A stretch of 64,000 nt of DNA from an uncultured Lachnospiraceae bacterium (lineage in GTDB: Bacteria > Bacillota > Clostridia > Lachnospirales > Lachnospiraceae), in NCBI GenBank assembly GCA_910589265.1, contig CAJUTQ010000103.1, positions 104,496 through 168,495 of the forward strand, in the 5' to 3' direction. Every line of letters starts with the position of its first letter. Positions within the stretch are counted from its first letter, which is position 1. Under the pieces are notes generated by a model. That model ran no database searches, had not been told where the DNA came from, and worked only from the letters and a program-made list of their open reading frames with translations. Positions 41,715 to 49,669 of this stretch are shown here, piece after piece. A program made the position numbers and the translations under genes.

Positions 41715-42887
41715 CTACAAACCTTCCTCCTCCCCTCTTACAATTTCTATTATTTTTGATAAAGCCTTGGGATAAGAATAATAGTCTCTTACTTTTTTGT
41801 ATCCATTCATGGCAATCCTCAGCCTCTCTTCCTCATGCTTTAAATAATAATTCACTTTTCGAACTAAGTCTTCCATATTTTTAAACATTACAATTTCCAC
41901 ATCTGGTACAAACCGTTCTGCCAGCTCCTCTTGATAGTTGCTCATCACAAAGCCTCCAACACTCATGATGTCAAACACCCTTTGGGGAATACCTGTCTCA
42001 ATAGAATGAAGGGTAATATTTAAATTGATTTTACTCAAATGAAATATTTTTGGCGCTTCTCCATCATAGGAAACAGGAGGATGAACGATTACATTTTCCA
42101 AATTTTCACAACTGCTTCCTGTATAAAGACATACATGATGATTCAACGCCAAGGCATTTAATATGCAAATCCGTTCAATTTCAGCTATTTTACGAACAAT
42201 ATAGAGCACTTCCACTGTATACTCAGGAGCTTCTGACAATGGATAATATAAGTAGAGAGTTTCTGACATATCTTTAAAAATCTCTTTTGTTACTGATCCA
42301 AATATAGAGGAAGCCTTCCCCCACTGAAAGGCATTTTCCATAATTATCTTATCTAAATACTCTTTTATAGAACTGGAAAACCTGTGGATGTCTAAATTAT
42401 AGCTATTATCCCTATACAATCCTCCAATAAAAGAAATATCACAGCTATATTTTTTTACGTCCTCTTCTTCTACTGCAATGGTGGAGGCTCTTGAAACATT
42501 TGCTGCAAGGGGTAAATGATATAAATGCTGCAACCCTCTTTTTTTCATTCTTTCATACTGTGCCTTATCAAAAACAAAAATATAATTATTAGAATTATAA
42601 GCGCTTTTCTCATACAACTCCATTAGAGGGGAATCAAAAATCCAAGACACATAAATCACCCCTTGCGTCTTACAAGCATTGGATATTGTGGGAGAATAAT
42701 TATGGGATATAACAAATTCATACTTCTTTTTTTCTAAATGCTGGGAAAGCATTTTTTCTTCCTCTTGAATATTCGACTGAATTGTAATATTTTTATCGTA
42801 AATTTCCACATCCATTCCCAATTCCAAAAGTCCCCAGGGAATATCAGACAAAATAATCTTATCACTGTGTATAAATAATACGGACAT
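41715..42887 (-). CDS. CgeB-type glycosyltransferase
   Basis: 390 residues from the ATG at 42887 (MSVLFIHSDKIILSDIPWGL), chosen because AAAGG lies nine bases upstream and because it lines up with its paralogue at 40566-41714; the open frame extends to 43007 without homology. Domain motifs: FVISHNYSPTISNACKTQG, YVSWIFDSPLMELYEKS, IFVFDKAQYERMKKRGL, YHLPLAANVSRAS, LSKINLNITLHSIETGIPQR, VFDIMSVGGFVMSNYQEEL. It is divergent from the plus-strand copy at 43034. Confidence 0.85.
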   Translation of the reverse strand: MSVLFIHSDKIILSDIPWGLLELGMDVEIYDKNITIQSNIQEEEKMLSQHLEKKKYEFVISHNYSPTISNACKTQGVIYVSWIFDSPLMELYEKSAYNSNNYIFVFDKAQYERMKKRGLQHLYHLPLAANVSRASTIAVEEEDVKKYSCDISFIGGLYRDNSYNLDIHRFSSSIKEYLDKIIMENAFQWGKASSIFGSVTKEIFKDMSETLYLYYPLSEAPEYTVEVLYIVRKIAEIERICILNALALNHHVCLYTGSSCENLENVIVHPPVSYDGEAPKIFHLSKINLNITLHSIETGIPQRVFDIMSVGGFVMSNYQEELAERFVPDVEIVMFKNMEDLVRKVNYYLKHEEERLRIAMNGYKKVRDYYSYPKALSKIIEIVRGEEEGL

Positions 42888-42939
42888 TTTGCACACCCTT
42901 TCCATTTCTTTGTTTTTCTCCAAATTTTCCTTATCTGTA

Positions 42940-42968
42940 TTTACTAGAAGGATAAAATACAGTATACT
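42940..42968 (+). promoter_or_regulatory. SigA-type promoter for the plus-strand CgeB gene
   Basis: TTTACT (42940-42945), a 17-base spacer and TATACT (42963-42968), in the divergent gap, 65 bases before the start codon at 43034. Confidence 0.6.
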
Positions 42969-43033
42969 TTCCAAAAAGACTATTTTAAATAGACAGGTGA
43001 CTACCACAATAGAAAGGACGGAGAATTTTCATA

Positions 43034-44206
43034 ATGAGAATTTTATTTATTGACTGGAACAGTTTTGGCAATGAAGATATCATCTATCATTTGAAAAAAG
43101 CTGGACATAAAATTGTATACATTCCCTTTTCAAATGAAAACAACACAAGAGATAACGAACAATTGCAAGGGGAAATTATCGAAAAAATTTCTTCCTGTCT
43201 TCCCATTGACTTTATTTTTTCCTTTAATTACTATCCTATCGTCTCTCAGGCAGCAATGATATCCAATGTAAAATATGTTTCCTGGGTTTATGACAGTCCT
43301 TTTATCCAGCTTTACACATTTTCCTTAGAAAATCCATGTAATTATGTCTTTCTTTTTGACAAAGCTGTTTATTTAGAACTGGTGAAAAAAGGATTCGAAA
43401 CCGTCTATTATCTTCCCCTTGCGGCGAATGTAGAACGATATGATTCCTTACCCTATGTTCCCTCAAAAATAAAACGTTATCATTCTTCTATATCCTTTGT
43501 AGGTTCTCTATATTCAGAAAAGAAAAATCAGCTTTATAACCGTCTTGAAACAGTCTCTAACTATACAAAAGGATTTCTTGAAGCTCTTATCTCTTGCCAA
43601 AAAAGAATTTATGGTGAATTTTTACTGGAAAAATGTTTGACAGAAAAAGTTTTGACAGATATGATTCTGTCTTATCCAGTAACTCCTAGTCCAGATGGTT
43701 TTGAAAATGTCTCCTGGACATATGCCCACTATTTTCTTGCGAGAAAAACAACAGAAATAGAACGTCAGGAAATATTATCCATGTTATCCCAACAATATTC
43801 TATAGCCCTTTATACAAAAGAACCCTCTCCTTTTCTTCCTCAAGTAGATAACCGTGGAGAAATTGACTACTATACCCAAATGCCTTTTGTTTTCAAAAAT
43901 TCCAAAATTAATTTAAACATTACCTTAAGGAGCATTCAAACAGGTATCCCTCTTCGAGCCATGGACATTATGGGATGCGGTGGTTTTTTATTAACAAACT
44001 TTCAAGCTGATTTTCTTGATTTTTTCCAGCCAGACATTGATTTTGTTTATTATGAAGATTATGAAGATCTTATAGAAAAAACAAATTATTATTTAACCCA
44101 TGAAAAAGAGCGCCTTCAAATTGCAAAAAAAGGCTATGAGAAAGTAAAACAATATCATAATTATCCCGTGAGAATTGAGGAAATAATCCATTGTGTTAAT
44201 TCATGA
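43034..44206 (+). CDS. CgeB-type glycosyltransferase (inverted copy)
   Basis: 390 residues on the plus strand, against the direction of its neighbours. GGACGGAG lies before the ATG. Motifs: IDFIFSFNYYPIVSQAAMIS, YVSWVYDSPFIQLYTF, VFLFDKAVYLELVKKGFE, YYLPLAANVERYD, NSKINLNITLRSIQTGIPLR, AMDIMGCGGFLLTNFQADF, YYEDYEDLIEKTNYYLTH. It has its own SigA-type promoter (42940-42968). Its last 46 bases overlap the 3' end of the minus-strand gene at 44161, so transcription of the two converges. It probably has the same role as the other copies. Confidence 0.86.
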   Translation: MRILFIDWNSFGNEDIIYHLKKAGHKIVYIPFSNENNTRDNEQLQGEIIEKISSCLPIDFIFSFNYYPIVSQAAMISNVKYVSWVYDSPFIQLYTFSLENPCNYVFLFDKAVYLELVKKGFETVYYLPLAANVERYDSLPYVPSKIKRYHSSISFVGSLYSEKKNQLYNRLETVSNYTKGFLEALISCQKRIYGEFLLEKCLTEKVLTDMILSYPVTPSPDGFENVSWTYAHYFLARKTTEIERQEILSMLSQQYSIALYTKEPSPFLPQVDNRGEIDYYTQMPFVFKNSKINLNITLRSIQTGIPLRAMDIMGCGGFLLTNFQADFLDFFQPDIDFVYYEDYEDLIEKTNYYLTHEKERLQIAKKGYEKVKQYHNYPVRIEEIIHCVNS

Positions 44207-45039
44207 GAAAGGAAGAGCTCCTCTGTTTTCACTCTTTGCAAAATATGGGGATTCTTAATTGAACATTTCTCCCAGCCTTCTCCCATAATACTTACTTCTC
44301 TCTCTTTTACATATTGCTCCTTATCCTTCATTTCAAAAGAAGCGGGAATATCCCTAAATAGTACAGCTAATTCAATGACTTCTTCCAGGGAATAGGAGCA
44401 ATTTGCCTTTTCTAAATAATCTATAATTTTTATGTGGTAATAATTTTTGGATCCCTCCCACTGTTTCCATATACTTTCCCCCATTTTTTTAAAAGCTTCA
44501 GGAAGACTTCCCAAAGTTACCTTGAAGGCTTCCGGGTCTGTATAATTTCCTATAAGAAGCTGACTTCTTTTATGAGAAGATCCCAAAAATATGCCTGAAA
44601 ACAGTCCCCTCTCCCAGGCGCCTGACATCACTCTCGCATCCAGCACATTGTCATAACAAGAAAGCAGATAATCTGCTTCCTCTTTGCTTCTTACATAAAA
44701 AGTAGTAGGAAAATTCATTCTTCTTAGAAGTTGGTCTGGATAGTACCAAGGGGCTTTTGTTAATATATGAATACAATAGCAATATACAGAATTATATATT
44801 AACTCTTTTCTCTCATCATACAAAAAAAAGCCAGCCATGTCAAAAGTGAGGATAATATCTGGATCTATAGAGTAAAAGGCTTCCATACATGGAGTATAAG
44901 CATCCTCCTTAGAGAAATCTACTTTGATAACTTCCATACCTTTCTTATCCAACTCCCTATAGAAAAGTTCCCTCATGAGACTTCCTAAAAATGTTGTTTT
45001 ATCATCTGTAATTAATAGAAATTTATTTAACCTATTCAC
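44161..45039 (-). CDS. Unnamed 'DMAGF' family protein, long form
   Basis: About 292 residues. The start is uncertain: GTG at 45039 follows AGGGAG at 14 bases, and an ATG at 45075 overlaps the upstream gene more and has no ribosome site. The N-terminal half has the unnamed family core, IILTFDMAGFFLYDERKE and LLRRMNFPTTFYVRSKEEA, shared with 10312-10827 and 40090-40569. The extra C-terminal half is helical (SKNYYHIKIIDYLEKANC, LEEVIELAVLFRDIPAS). It overlaps the convergent CgeB gene by 46 bases. Function unknown. Confidence 0.68.
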   Translation of the reverse strand: MNRLNKFLLITDDKTTFLGSLMRELFYRELDKKGMEVIKVDFSKEDAYTPCMEAFYSIDPDIILTFDMAGFFLYDERKELIYNSVYCYCIHILTKAPWYYPDQLLRRMNFPTTFYVRSKEEADYLLSCYDNVLDARVMSGAWERGLFSGIFLGSSHKRSQLLIGNYTDPEAFKVTLGSLPEAFKKMGESIWKQWEGSKNYYHIKIIDYLEKANCSYSLEEVIELAVLFRDIPASFEMKDKEQYVKEREVSIMGEGWEKCSIKNPHILQRVKTEELFLSHELTQWIISSILTG

Positions 45040-45041
45040 GA

Positions 45042-45707
45042 CTATTCGAAAAACTCCCTGTATTCTTCCAGACATTTTTTTCTATAAAAATTATAATTGC
45101 GCAAACTAATAATTCCATCATCATGAACGCACCAAGGATTCGCCTGTCCTGGGACGACAATGCGATACCCTGCTCTTTTCATCTCAAAGCTTTGAGAAAT
45201 ATCATAAAAATCCCATCCATCAAACAGATCTTCTCTCCAAGGCAAATCTTTTCTCGTTACCATCAAAAAGCCGTCAATGGCATCAACATCATAAATGCCA
45301 TCTTCTGTAGAAAACATATATTCCCCATAGTTTTTTTCAATGGATGTCTCCCCGTAAAGAGCTCCTAAACGGTAATTATGCCACATCATTCCATCAATAG
45401 CCATCTTTTCTGTGCCTACCATACCGATCATGCCTATATTTTCATCTGTCTTAAATACTTTTAAAATGTCTTCTAAGAAATGACGGTTTATTATACGTAC
45501 ATCTTGATGTAAATAAATTTTATAAACTGCATCAGACGCTTTCATTCCCTCATTATATCCTGAGGTCATCGAGGTAGCATCCTCAATGCTTAATGTCTCC
45601 ACAGAATATCCTTCTGGCACATAAAGGCGATGGATATATAACAAGCATTCTTCTAAAGACATAACATGGTTACTACAGCAAATAAAGCAAAATTTATGAT
45701 GATCCAT
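45042..45707 (-). CDS. Family 2-type glycosyltransferase
   Basis: 221 residues, one compact GT2-like domain: FCFICCSNHVMSLEECLLYI at the N-terminus, KIYLHQDVRIINRHFLEDIL in the DxD position (HQDVR), then VDAIDGFLMVTRKDL, FDGWDFYDISQSFEMKRAGY and WCVHDDGIISLRNYNFYR. This pattern matches the short 'glycosyltransferase like' group seen in flagellar and capsule clusters, where the HxD and HDD positions are conserved. It overlaps the upstream gene by 14 bases. It probably transfers one sugar of the flagellar glycan; donor unknown. Confidence 0.75.
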   Translation of the reverse strand: MDHHKFCFICCSNHVMSLEECLLYIHRLYVPEGYSVETLSIEDATSMTSGYNEGMKASDAVYKIYLHQDVRIINRHFLEDILKVFKTDENIGMIGMVGTEKMAIDGMMWHNYRLGALYGETSIEKNYGEYMFSTEDGIYDVDAIDGFLMVTRKDLPWREDLFDGWDFYDISQSFEMKRAGYRIVVPGQANPWCVHDDGIISLRNYNFYRKKCLEEYREFFE

Positions 45708-46455
45708 TTGTTTCCTGCTCCTTTATCCTTTCTTGTAGTTGTCTCACTTTTTCTGAAGGGTTTTCAATAAGTGAAAGTAGGTTTAATATCCAATAATTTT
45801 CTCCAATTTCTATAAGCTCAACACAGAATTTTAATAAAACTTCTTCATCACACTCCAATTTTCTTGCCATATAAAACAAAAACAAAATCCCTTCTTTTTT
45901 TCGTCCATATTTTATATAAAGCCGAAACAACTCAATGCTTACCTTCACCTTTTGTAAAATTCTAAAATATGCTATTGCCTCACCCATACAAATATAGGTT
46001 ATGTTGTTTTCCGAAATGAACTCCATTAAGCCAGTTAAATATTCCTCTTCAAAATCAAATTCTATCCTTCTTAGATAAAATGTTAAAACTTGCATTAATT
46101 CGTTGGCTTCCCCTACACTTTTCAGTTGAAACCAAAGTTGAGGCTGTTCAAAATTTTTTTCAATACAAGATATTTGTGTAACTACGCCAAAACAAAAAAA
46201 ATCGTAAGAAAGATGACACATTTCTATATATTCATCAGAAAGAACAGCATCGACGAGCCATTGGCTGTCCTGCCTTTCTCCCTTTTTTAGCCAATTGTCT
46301 ATTTTTTTTCCAAGTCCTTCTGCGGAAGCATCTACCTGTTTATATCTTTTATGAAGTTTTTCAAAGTACTCATCTGTCATTTTCAATGCCTCTGCCCTTG
46401 GACGCTCCATATAATCTCCGCCCATAGGCTTCCAAGTCATATCTTCTTTACGCAT
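45694..46455 (-). CDS. Helical protein of unknown function
   Basis: 253 residues from the ATG at 46455 (MRKEDMTWKPMGGDYMERPR), where AAAGG is ten bases upstream; ATGs at 46464 and 46488 lie too close to a ribosome site. The protein is mostly helical, perhaps repeat-like (YFRILQKVKVSIELFRLYIK, VLLKFCVELIEIGENYWILN). No domain is recognised. It lies between the CgeB gene at 46495 and the GT2 gene, so a scaffold for glycosylation enzymes is conceivable but unsupported. Confidence 0.6.
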   Translation of the reverse strand: MRKEDMTWKPMGGDYMERPRAEALKMTDEYFEKLHKRYKQVDASAEGLGKKIDNWLKKGERQDSQWLVDAVLSDEYIEMCHLSYDFFCFGVVTQISCIEKNFEQPQLWFQLKSVGEANELMQVLTFYLRRIEFDFEEEYLTGLMEFISENNITYICMGEAIAYFRILQKVKVSIELFRLYIKYGRKKEGILFLFYMARKLECDEEVLLKFCVELIEIGENYWILNLLSLIENPSEKVRQLQERIKEQETNGSS

Positions 46456-46494
46456 AAATACCATGCCTTTCTTATTTCTATATAACATTCCCTT

Positions 46495-47661
46495 TTATAT
46501 AGTTTGAAATATTTTGTCTAGTTGTTTTTTATAACTAAATTCTGAGATTACTTTTTCCCAACCATTTCTTGCAATTCTCTTTCTTTCGTCATCCTTCTTT
46601 AGGTAGTATGCACATTTATCCAACAATTCTTCTATACTACCAAATAAAATCACTTCTTTTCCGTCTTCAAAATTTTCTGCAATCTCCGGCTGATAATTCG
46701 TTACTAAACAACCTTGACATGCTAAAATATCCAAAGCTCTTAATGGTATTCCTGAAGAAATAGAACGTAAGGTAATGTTCACATTCAGTTTACTATTATA
46801 AAAAACACTGGGCATTTCATTATAATAGTCCACATATCCTTTTTTATGAATGTGGGGCAGATGGGAGGTACTAGAAGTGGTATATATGGTTGTCTTGAAA
46901 TTTTCTGATAACACCTTCATTATACGACTACGTTCCATTACTGTTATTTTCTTATAAATGGTGTTCTCCATAAACACTTCAAAGGGTAAAAAACAAGTGG
47001 AATCCATAGAAAAACTCACATATTTTTTTAAATCTTCCCATACATTATCTGGAATGACTTCCCCTACCAAACTGTATCCATATATTTTAAGCTGAGCCTC
47101 GCACAAACCTTCAATGTAACCTTTTACATAATCAGGTAAATAAGGAATTTGCTCAAAATAGTTTCTTTCATCTGTATACAAACTTCCTACAAAGGATACA
47201 TCTATATTTTTCCAATAATCCTTTTTCTGTTTTTCAATAGTGTTCATAAACATTTCGCTGTCTACAGCAAGGGGCAGATGATATGCATTTTTTACTCCCC
47301 ACTTTTTCAATTCATTACACTGCTGTCTGTCAAAACAAAATATAAAATTCCCTTCATAAAATACGGGCTCACAATAAAGGCTATAATGAGGACATCCAAA
47401 TACCCAAGATATATATATTTTTTTTGTTTCTTTACAAGCTTCTGCAATCATTGGAAAAAAATCAAAACTTATTACTACTTCCATTTTCTCATCTTTTAAA
47501 ATATTACTTATTTCCTCTAAAAAATCTTTGTCTTCCAAGTGATTATGAATTGTTTTTTTGAAAGTATTTACATAACATCCTTTTTCTCTGAGAGCTTTTT
47601 CTAGACTTCTCTCTCCATAGGCATCCCACTGATAAAGCAATACTCCTGTACTATTCCTCAT
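46495..47661 (-). CDS. CgeB-type glycosyltransferase, first gene after flagellin
   Basis: 388 residues. AAGGA precedes the ATG by four bases. Motifs: EVVISFDFFPMIAEACKETK, YISWVFGCPHYSLYCEP, FCFDRQQCNELKKWGV, YHLPLAVDSEMF, NSKLNVNITLRSISSGIPLR, ALDILACQGCLVTNYQPEI. It has FGC where other copies have FDSP or YDSP after YISW, the only one altered at this place. It lies directly downstream of the flagellin terminator and is the physical link between the filament gene and the glycan island. Confidence 0.84.
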   Translation of the reverse strand: MRNSTGVLLYQWDAYGERSLEKALREKGCYVNTFKKTIHNHLEDKDFLEEISNILKDEKMEVVISFDFFPMIAEACKETKKIYISWVFGCPHYSLYCEPVFYEGNFIFCFDRQQCNELKKWGVKNAYHLPLAVDSEMFMNTIEKQKKDYWKNIDVSFVGSLYTDERNYFEQIPYLPDYVKGYIEGLCEAQLKIYGYSLVGEVIPDNVWEDLKKYVSFSMDSTCFLPFEVFMENTIYKKITVMERSRIMKVLSENFKTTIYTTSSTSHLPHIHKKGYVDYYNEMPSVFYNSKLNVNITLRSISSGIPLRALDILACQGCLVTNYQPEIAENFEDGKEVILFGSIEELLDKCAYYLKKDDERKRIARNGWEKVISEFSYKKQLDKIFQTI

Positions 47662-47685
47662 TTTTTCCTTTTCCCCTTAATTCAT

Positions 47686-47720
47686 TCAAAAAATAAAGGG
47701 TTGACATATGTCAACCCTTT
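47686..47720 (-). terminator. Rho-independent terminator of the flagellin gene
   Basis: Perfect 13-base inverted repeat, AAAGGGTTGACAT/ATGTCAACCCTTT on the coding strand, followed by TATTTTTTG. It starts 20 bases after the hag stop. Confidence 0.9.
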
Positions 47721-47740
47721 CTGGTAATTTACAACAAATA

Positions 47741-48571
47741 TTATCCAAGTAAGGACAATACACCCTGATTAGCTTGGTTAGCTTGAGCCAACATAGCCTG
47801 ACCTGCCTGAGCAAGAATGTTATTGTTAGCATATTTAACCATTGTTGTAGCCATATCAGTATCACGAACCGCTGACTCTGCTGCCTGAGTATTTTCAACG
47901 ATGTTATCCAAGTTAGCAATTGTATGCTCTAACCTGTTCTGCATAGCACCTAAGTAAGAACGTGATTTGGAGAGAGACTGAATAGCAGAAGCAATTGTGT
48001 CGATTGCAGCTTTTGCAGTATTTGCACTACTACATGTTACTCCACTAATGCTAATCTTGTCTTTACCAATCTGGCTTGCAGCTAAGTTGTCAATACTGAT
48101 TACAATCTGCTGTGCAGCTACGTTTTCAGCACCAACTTGAAGTGTTTCACAGAAACTACCATTTAACAGTTTCATTGTATTGAAGTCTGTACTCTGGGAT
48201 ACTCTGTTGATTTCACTTTGAAGCTGTTTGATTTCGTCATCAATGTTTCCTTTGTCAGCAGATGTTGATGTTCCGTTGGCAGCTTTAACAGCCAACTCAT
48301 TCATACGCTGTAACATATCATGTACTTCAGCCATAGCACCTTCTGCTGTTTGAACTAAAGATACACCATCCTGAGCATTAGAGGAAGCCTGTGTAAGACC
48401 TCTGATTTGTTTTCTCATCTTTTCGGAAATAGCCAATCCTGCTGCATCATCAGCTGCACGGTTGATTTTGTATCCAGATGATAACTGCTCTGTTGTTTTT
48501 GCCTGAGATTTTGTTGTAATACCAAGCATTCTGTTAGAGTTCATAGCGGTTAAATTGTGTTGTACTACCAT
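47741..48571 (-). CDS. hag: Flagellin
   Basis: 276 residues, the filament subunit. D0/D1 N-terminal signature MVVQHNLTAMNSNRMLG, KINRAADDAAGLAISEKMR and LQRMNELAVKAANGT. The C-terminal signature has AESAVRDTDMATTMV, ILAQAGQAMLAQANQ and GVLSLLG. The central region is very short, so D2/D3 domains are missing and few Ser/Thr are exposed (residues 101-104 and 179-185 are candidates for glycosylation). Two cysteines, 141 and 180, are unusual in a flagellin. It has a SigD promoter and a long leader with candidate CsrA sites. The large glycan island follows directly. Confidence 0.97.
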   Translation of the reverse strand: MVVQHNLTAMNSNRMLGITTKSQAKTTEQLSSGYKINRAADDAAGLAISEKMRKQIRGLTQASSNAQDGVSLVQTAEGAMAEVHDMLQRMNELAVKAANGTSTSADKGNIDDEIKQLQSEINRVSQSTDFNTMKLLNGSFCETLQVGAENVAAQQIVISIDNLAASQIGKDKISISGVTCSSANTAKAAIDTIASAIQSLSKSRSYLGAMQNRLEHTIANLDNIVENTQAAESAVRDTDMATTMVKYANNNILAQAGQAMLAQANQANQGVLSLLG

Positions 48572-48579
48572 AATATATT

Positions 48580-48611
48580 CCTCCTTGAATATGCTGTGGC
48601 TTCCCTGCCAC
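48580..48611 (-). promoter_or_regulatory. Candidate CsrA-binding leader of hag (hairpin plus Shine-Dalgarno)
   Basis: On the hag transcript, GTGGC-AGGGAA-GCCAC (48611-48596) forms a hairpin with GGA in its loop. Ten bases further on, AAGGAGG (48586-48580) is the ribosome site with a second GGA. This pair resembles the BS1/BS2 CsrA sites of the Bacillus subtilis hag leader. csrA and fliW lie 4 kb away in the same block. Confidence 0.6.
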
Positions 48612-48695
48612 CTATTTAATTTTTTTGCAACGATTTCTCAATATTAATTGATTCCTCTTTGCTTTTATAAGTAACATCCTACTTACTTGTATAAT

Positions 48696-48722
48696 ATATC
48701 GGATGAATTCCAATATAGTTTA
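48696..48722 (-). promoter_or_regulatory. SigD (sigma-28) promoter of hag
   Basis: TAAA (48722-48719), exactly 15 bases, then TCCGATAT (48703-48696) on the minus strand: near-consensus flagellar sigma-28 spacing and sequence. It leaves a leader of about 115 bases. Confidence 0.88.
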
Positions 48723-48741
48723 TACCTAAATTAATTTTTTT

Positions 48742-49218
48742 TTATTTTTTACTATCTAAAAATCGCGGCTCCATAATATTCGTTCGGTTCATATTTTTAT
48801 AGTAATTCTTTGAGACATTGGATTGGTTGCGCCCTAAACGAACTACTTGTCTCTCTTTTTTTATTTTTGCGTCAAAAAGCCGCTTATTTCTAGCTTCCTC
48901 AGCCTGCAACGCAACGCTCATATCTGTAATTTTGACAATTAGATCTTGAAGCTGACGAATTTGGTCTTTATAGATCTCTTTTTTTCCATTGATCTCTTCC
49001 TTTACTTTATCATATAAAGTCTGAAATCCTTCGTCTAGCTTTAAAAGCTTTTCTATTAGTGCAGACTTTTCCTCTACTGTTTTCTCTATTTTTTCAGGCA
49101 AAAATTCCTCTTCCTTTAAAAGAGACATTTGTTCTGCATTTTTATAAGAAAGCATCCGCAGTATTTCTTCTTTTTTTTCCAAACTGTCTTTCAAAACGTC
49201 CAGATATTTCCTTGTCAT
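48742..49218 (-). CDS. Coiled-coil flagellar chaperone-like protein
   Basis: 158 residues from the ATG at 49218 (GGAGG six bases upstream). Nearly all charged helix with heptad-like spacing (YLDVLKDSLEKKEEILRM, LIEKLLKLDEGFQTLYDKVK). It follows fliS by 63 bases and ends just before the hag promoter. By position and shape it resembles FlgN/FliT-type export chaperones, but no signature allows a choice. A true FlgN is present at 58022, so this may be a FliT counterpart. Confidence 0.6.
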   Translation of the reverse strand: MTRKYLDVLKDSLEKKEEILRMLSYKNAEQMSLLKEEEFLPEKIEKTVEEKSALIEKLLKLDEGFQTLYDKVKEEINGKKEIYKDQIRQLQDLIVKITDMSVALQAEEARNKRLFDAKIKKERQVVRLGRNQSNVSKNYYKNMNRTNIMEPRFLDSKK

Positions 49219-49281
49219 GGGCACCCTCCATTCCAGCAAAACCGTCTCTTCGCCATATAACAATAGATTCTCTTACTATTT

Positions 49282-49662
49282 CTAGTTCTGCGTCTTCACA
49301 ATTCGCATTACTTCTTTCCATGTATCCCTGACAGAACGCAAATGACTGACTATTTCTTCCAATATTTCCTTATCCTTTTTCATATTCGCCTGCAATAATC
49401 TTTTCAAAAGGTAAGTATAAATTCTGTCAAAGTCTTGAGCCACTGGATATTTCATATCCAAAGTGGCCCTTAATTCATCAATAATTTTTTGAACCCGAAT
49501 AATATTCGTATGTGCTTTTTCAATCTCATTATGTTCAATAGCCATTATTGCAATATTACAAAACTTAATAGAACCTTCATAAAGCATAAGAGTTAATTCT
49601 GCCGGAGATGCCGTTAAAATTTTACTCCGATTGTACTGTGCATAAGGATTTTGCATTGCCAT
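49282..49662 (-). CDS. fliS: Flagellin export chaperone FliS
   Basis: 126 residues. FliS signature YAQYNRSKILTASPAELTLM, followed by LMLYEGSIKFCNIAIMAIE and IIRVQKIIDELRATLDM. FliS binds the C-terminal D0 helix of flagellin in the cytoplasm and prevents early polymerisation. AGGAGG precedes the ATG. It lies seven bases after fliD, the usual order. Confidence 0.95.
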   Translation of the reverse strand: MAMQNPYAQYNRSKILTASPAELTLMLYEGSIKFCNIAIMAIEHNEIEKAHTNIIRVQKIIDELRATLDMKYPVAQDFDRIYTYLLKRLLQANMKKDKEILEEIVSHLRSVRDTWKEVMRIVKTQN

Positions 49663-49669
49663 TGATTGA

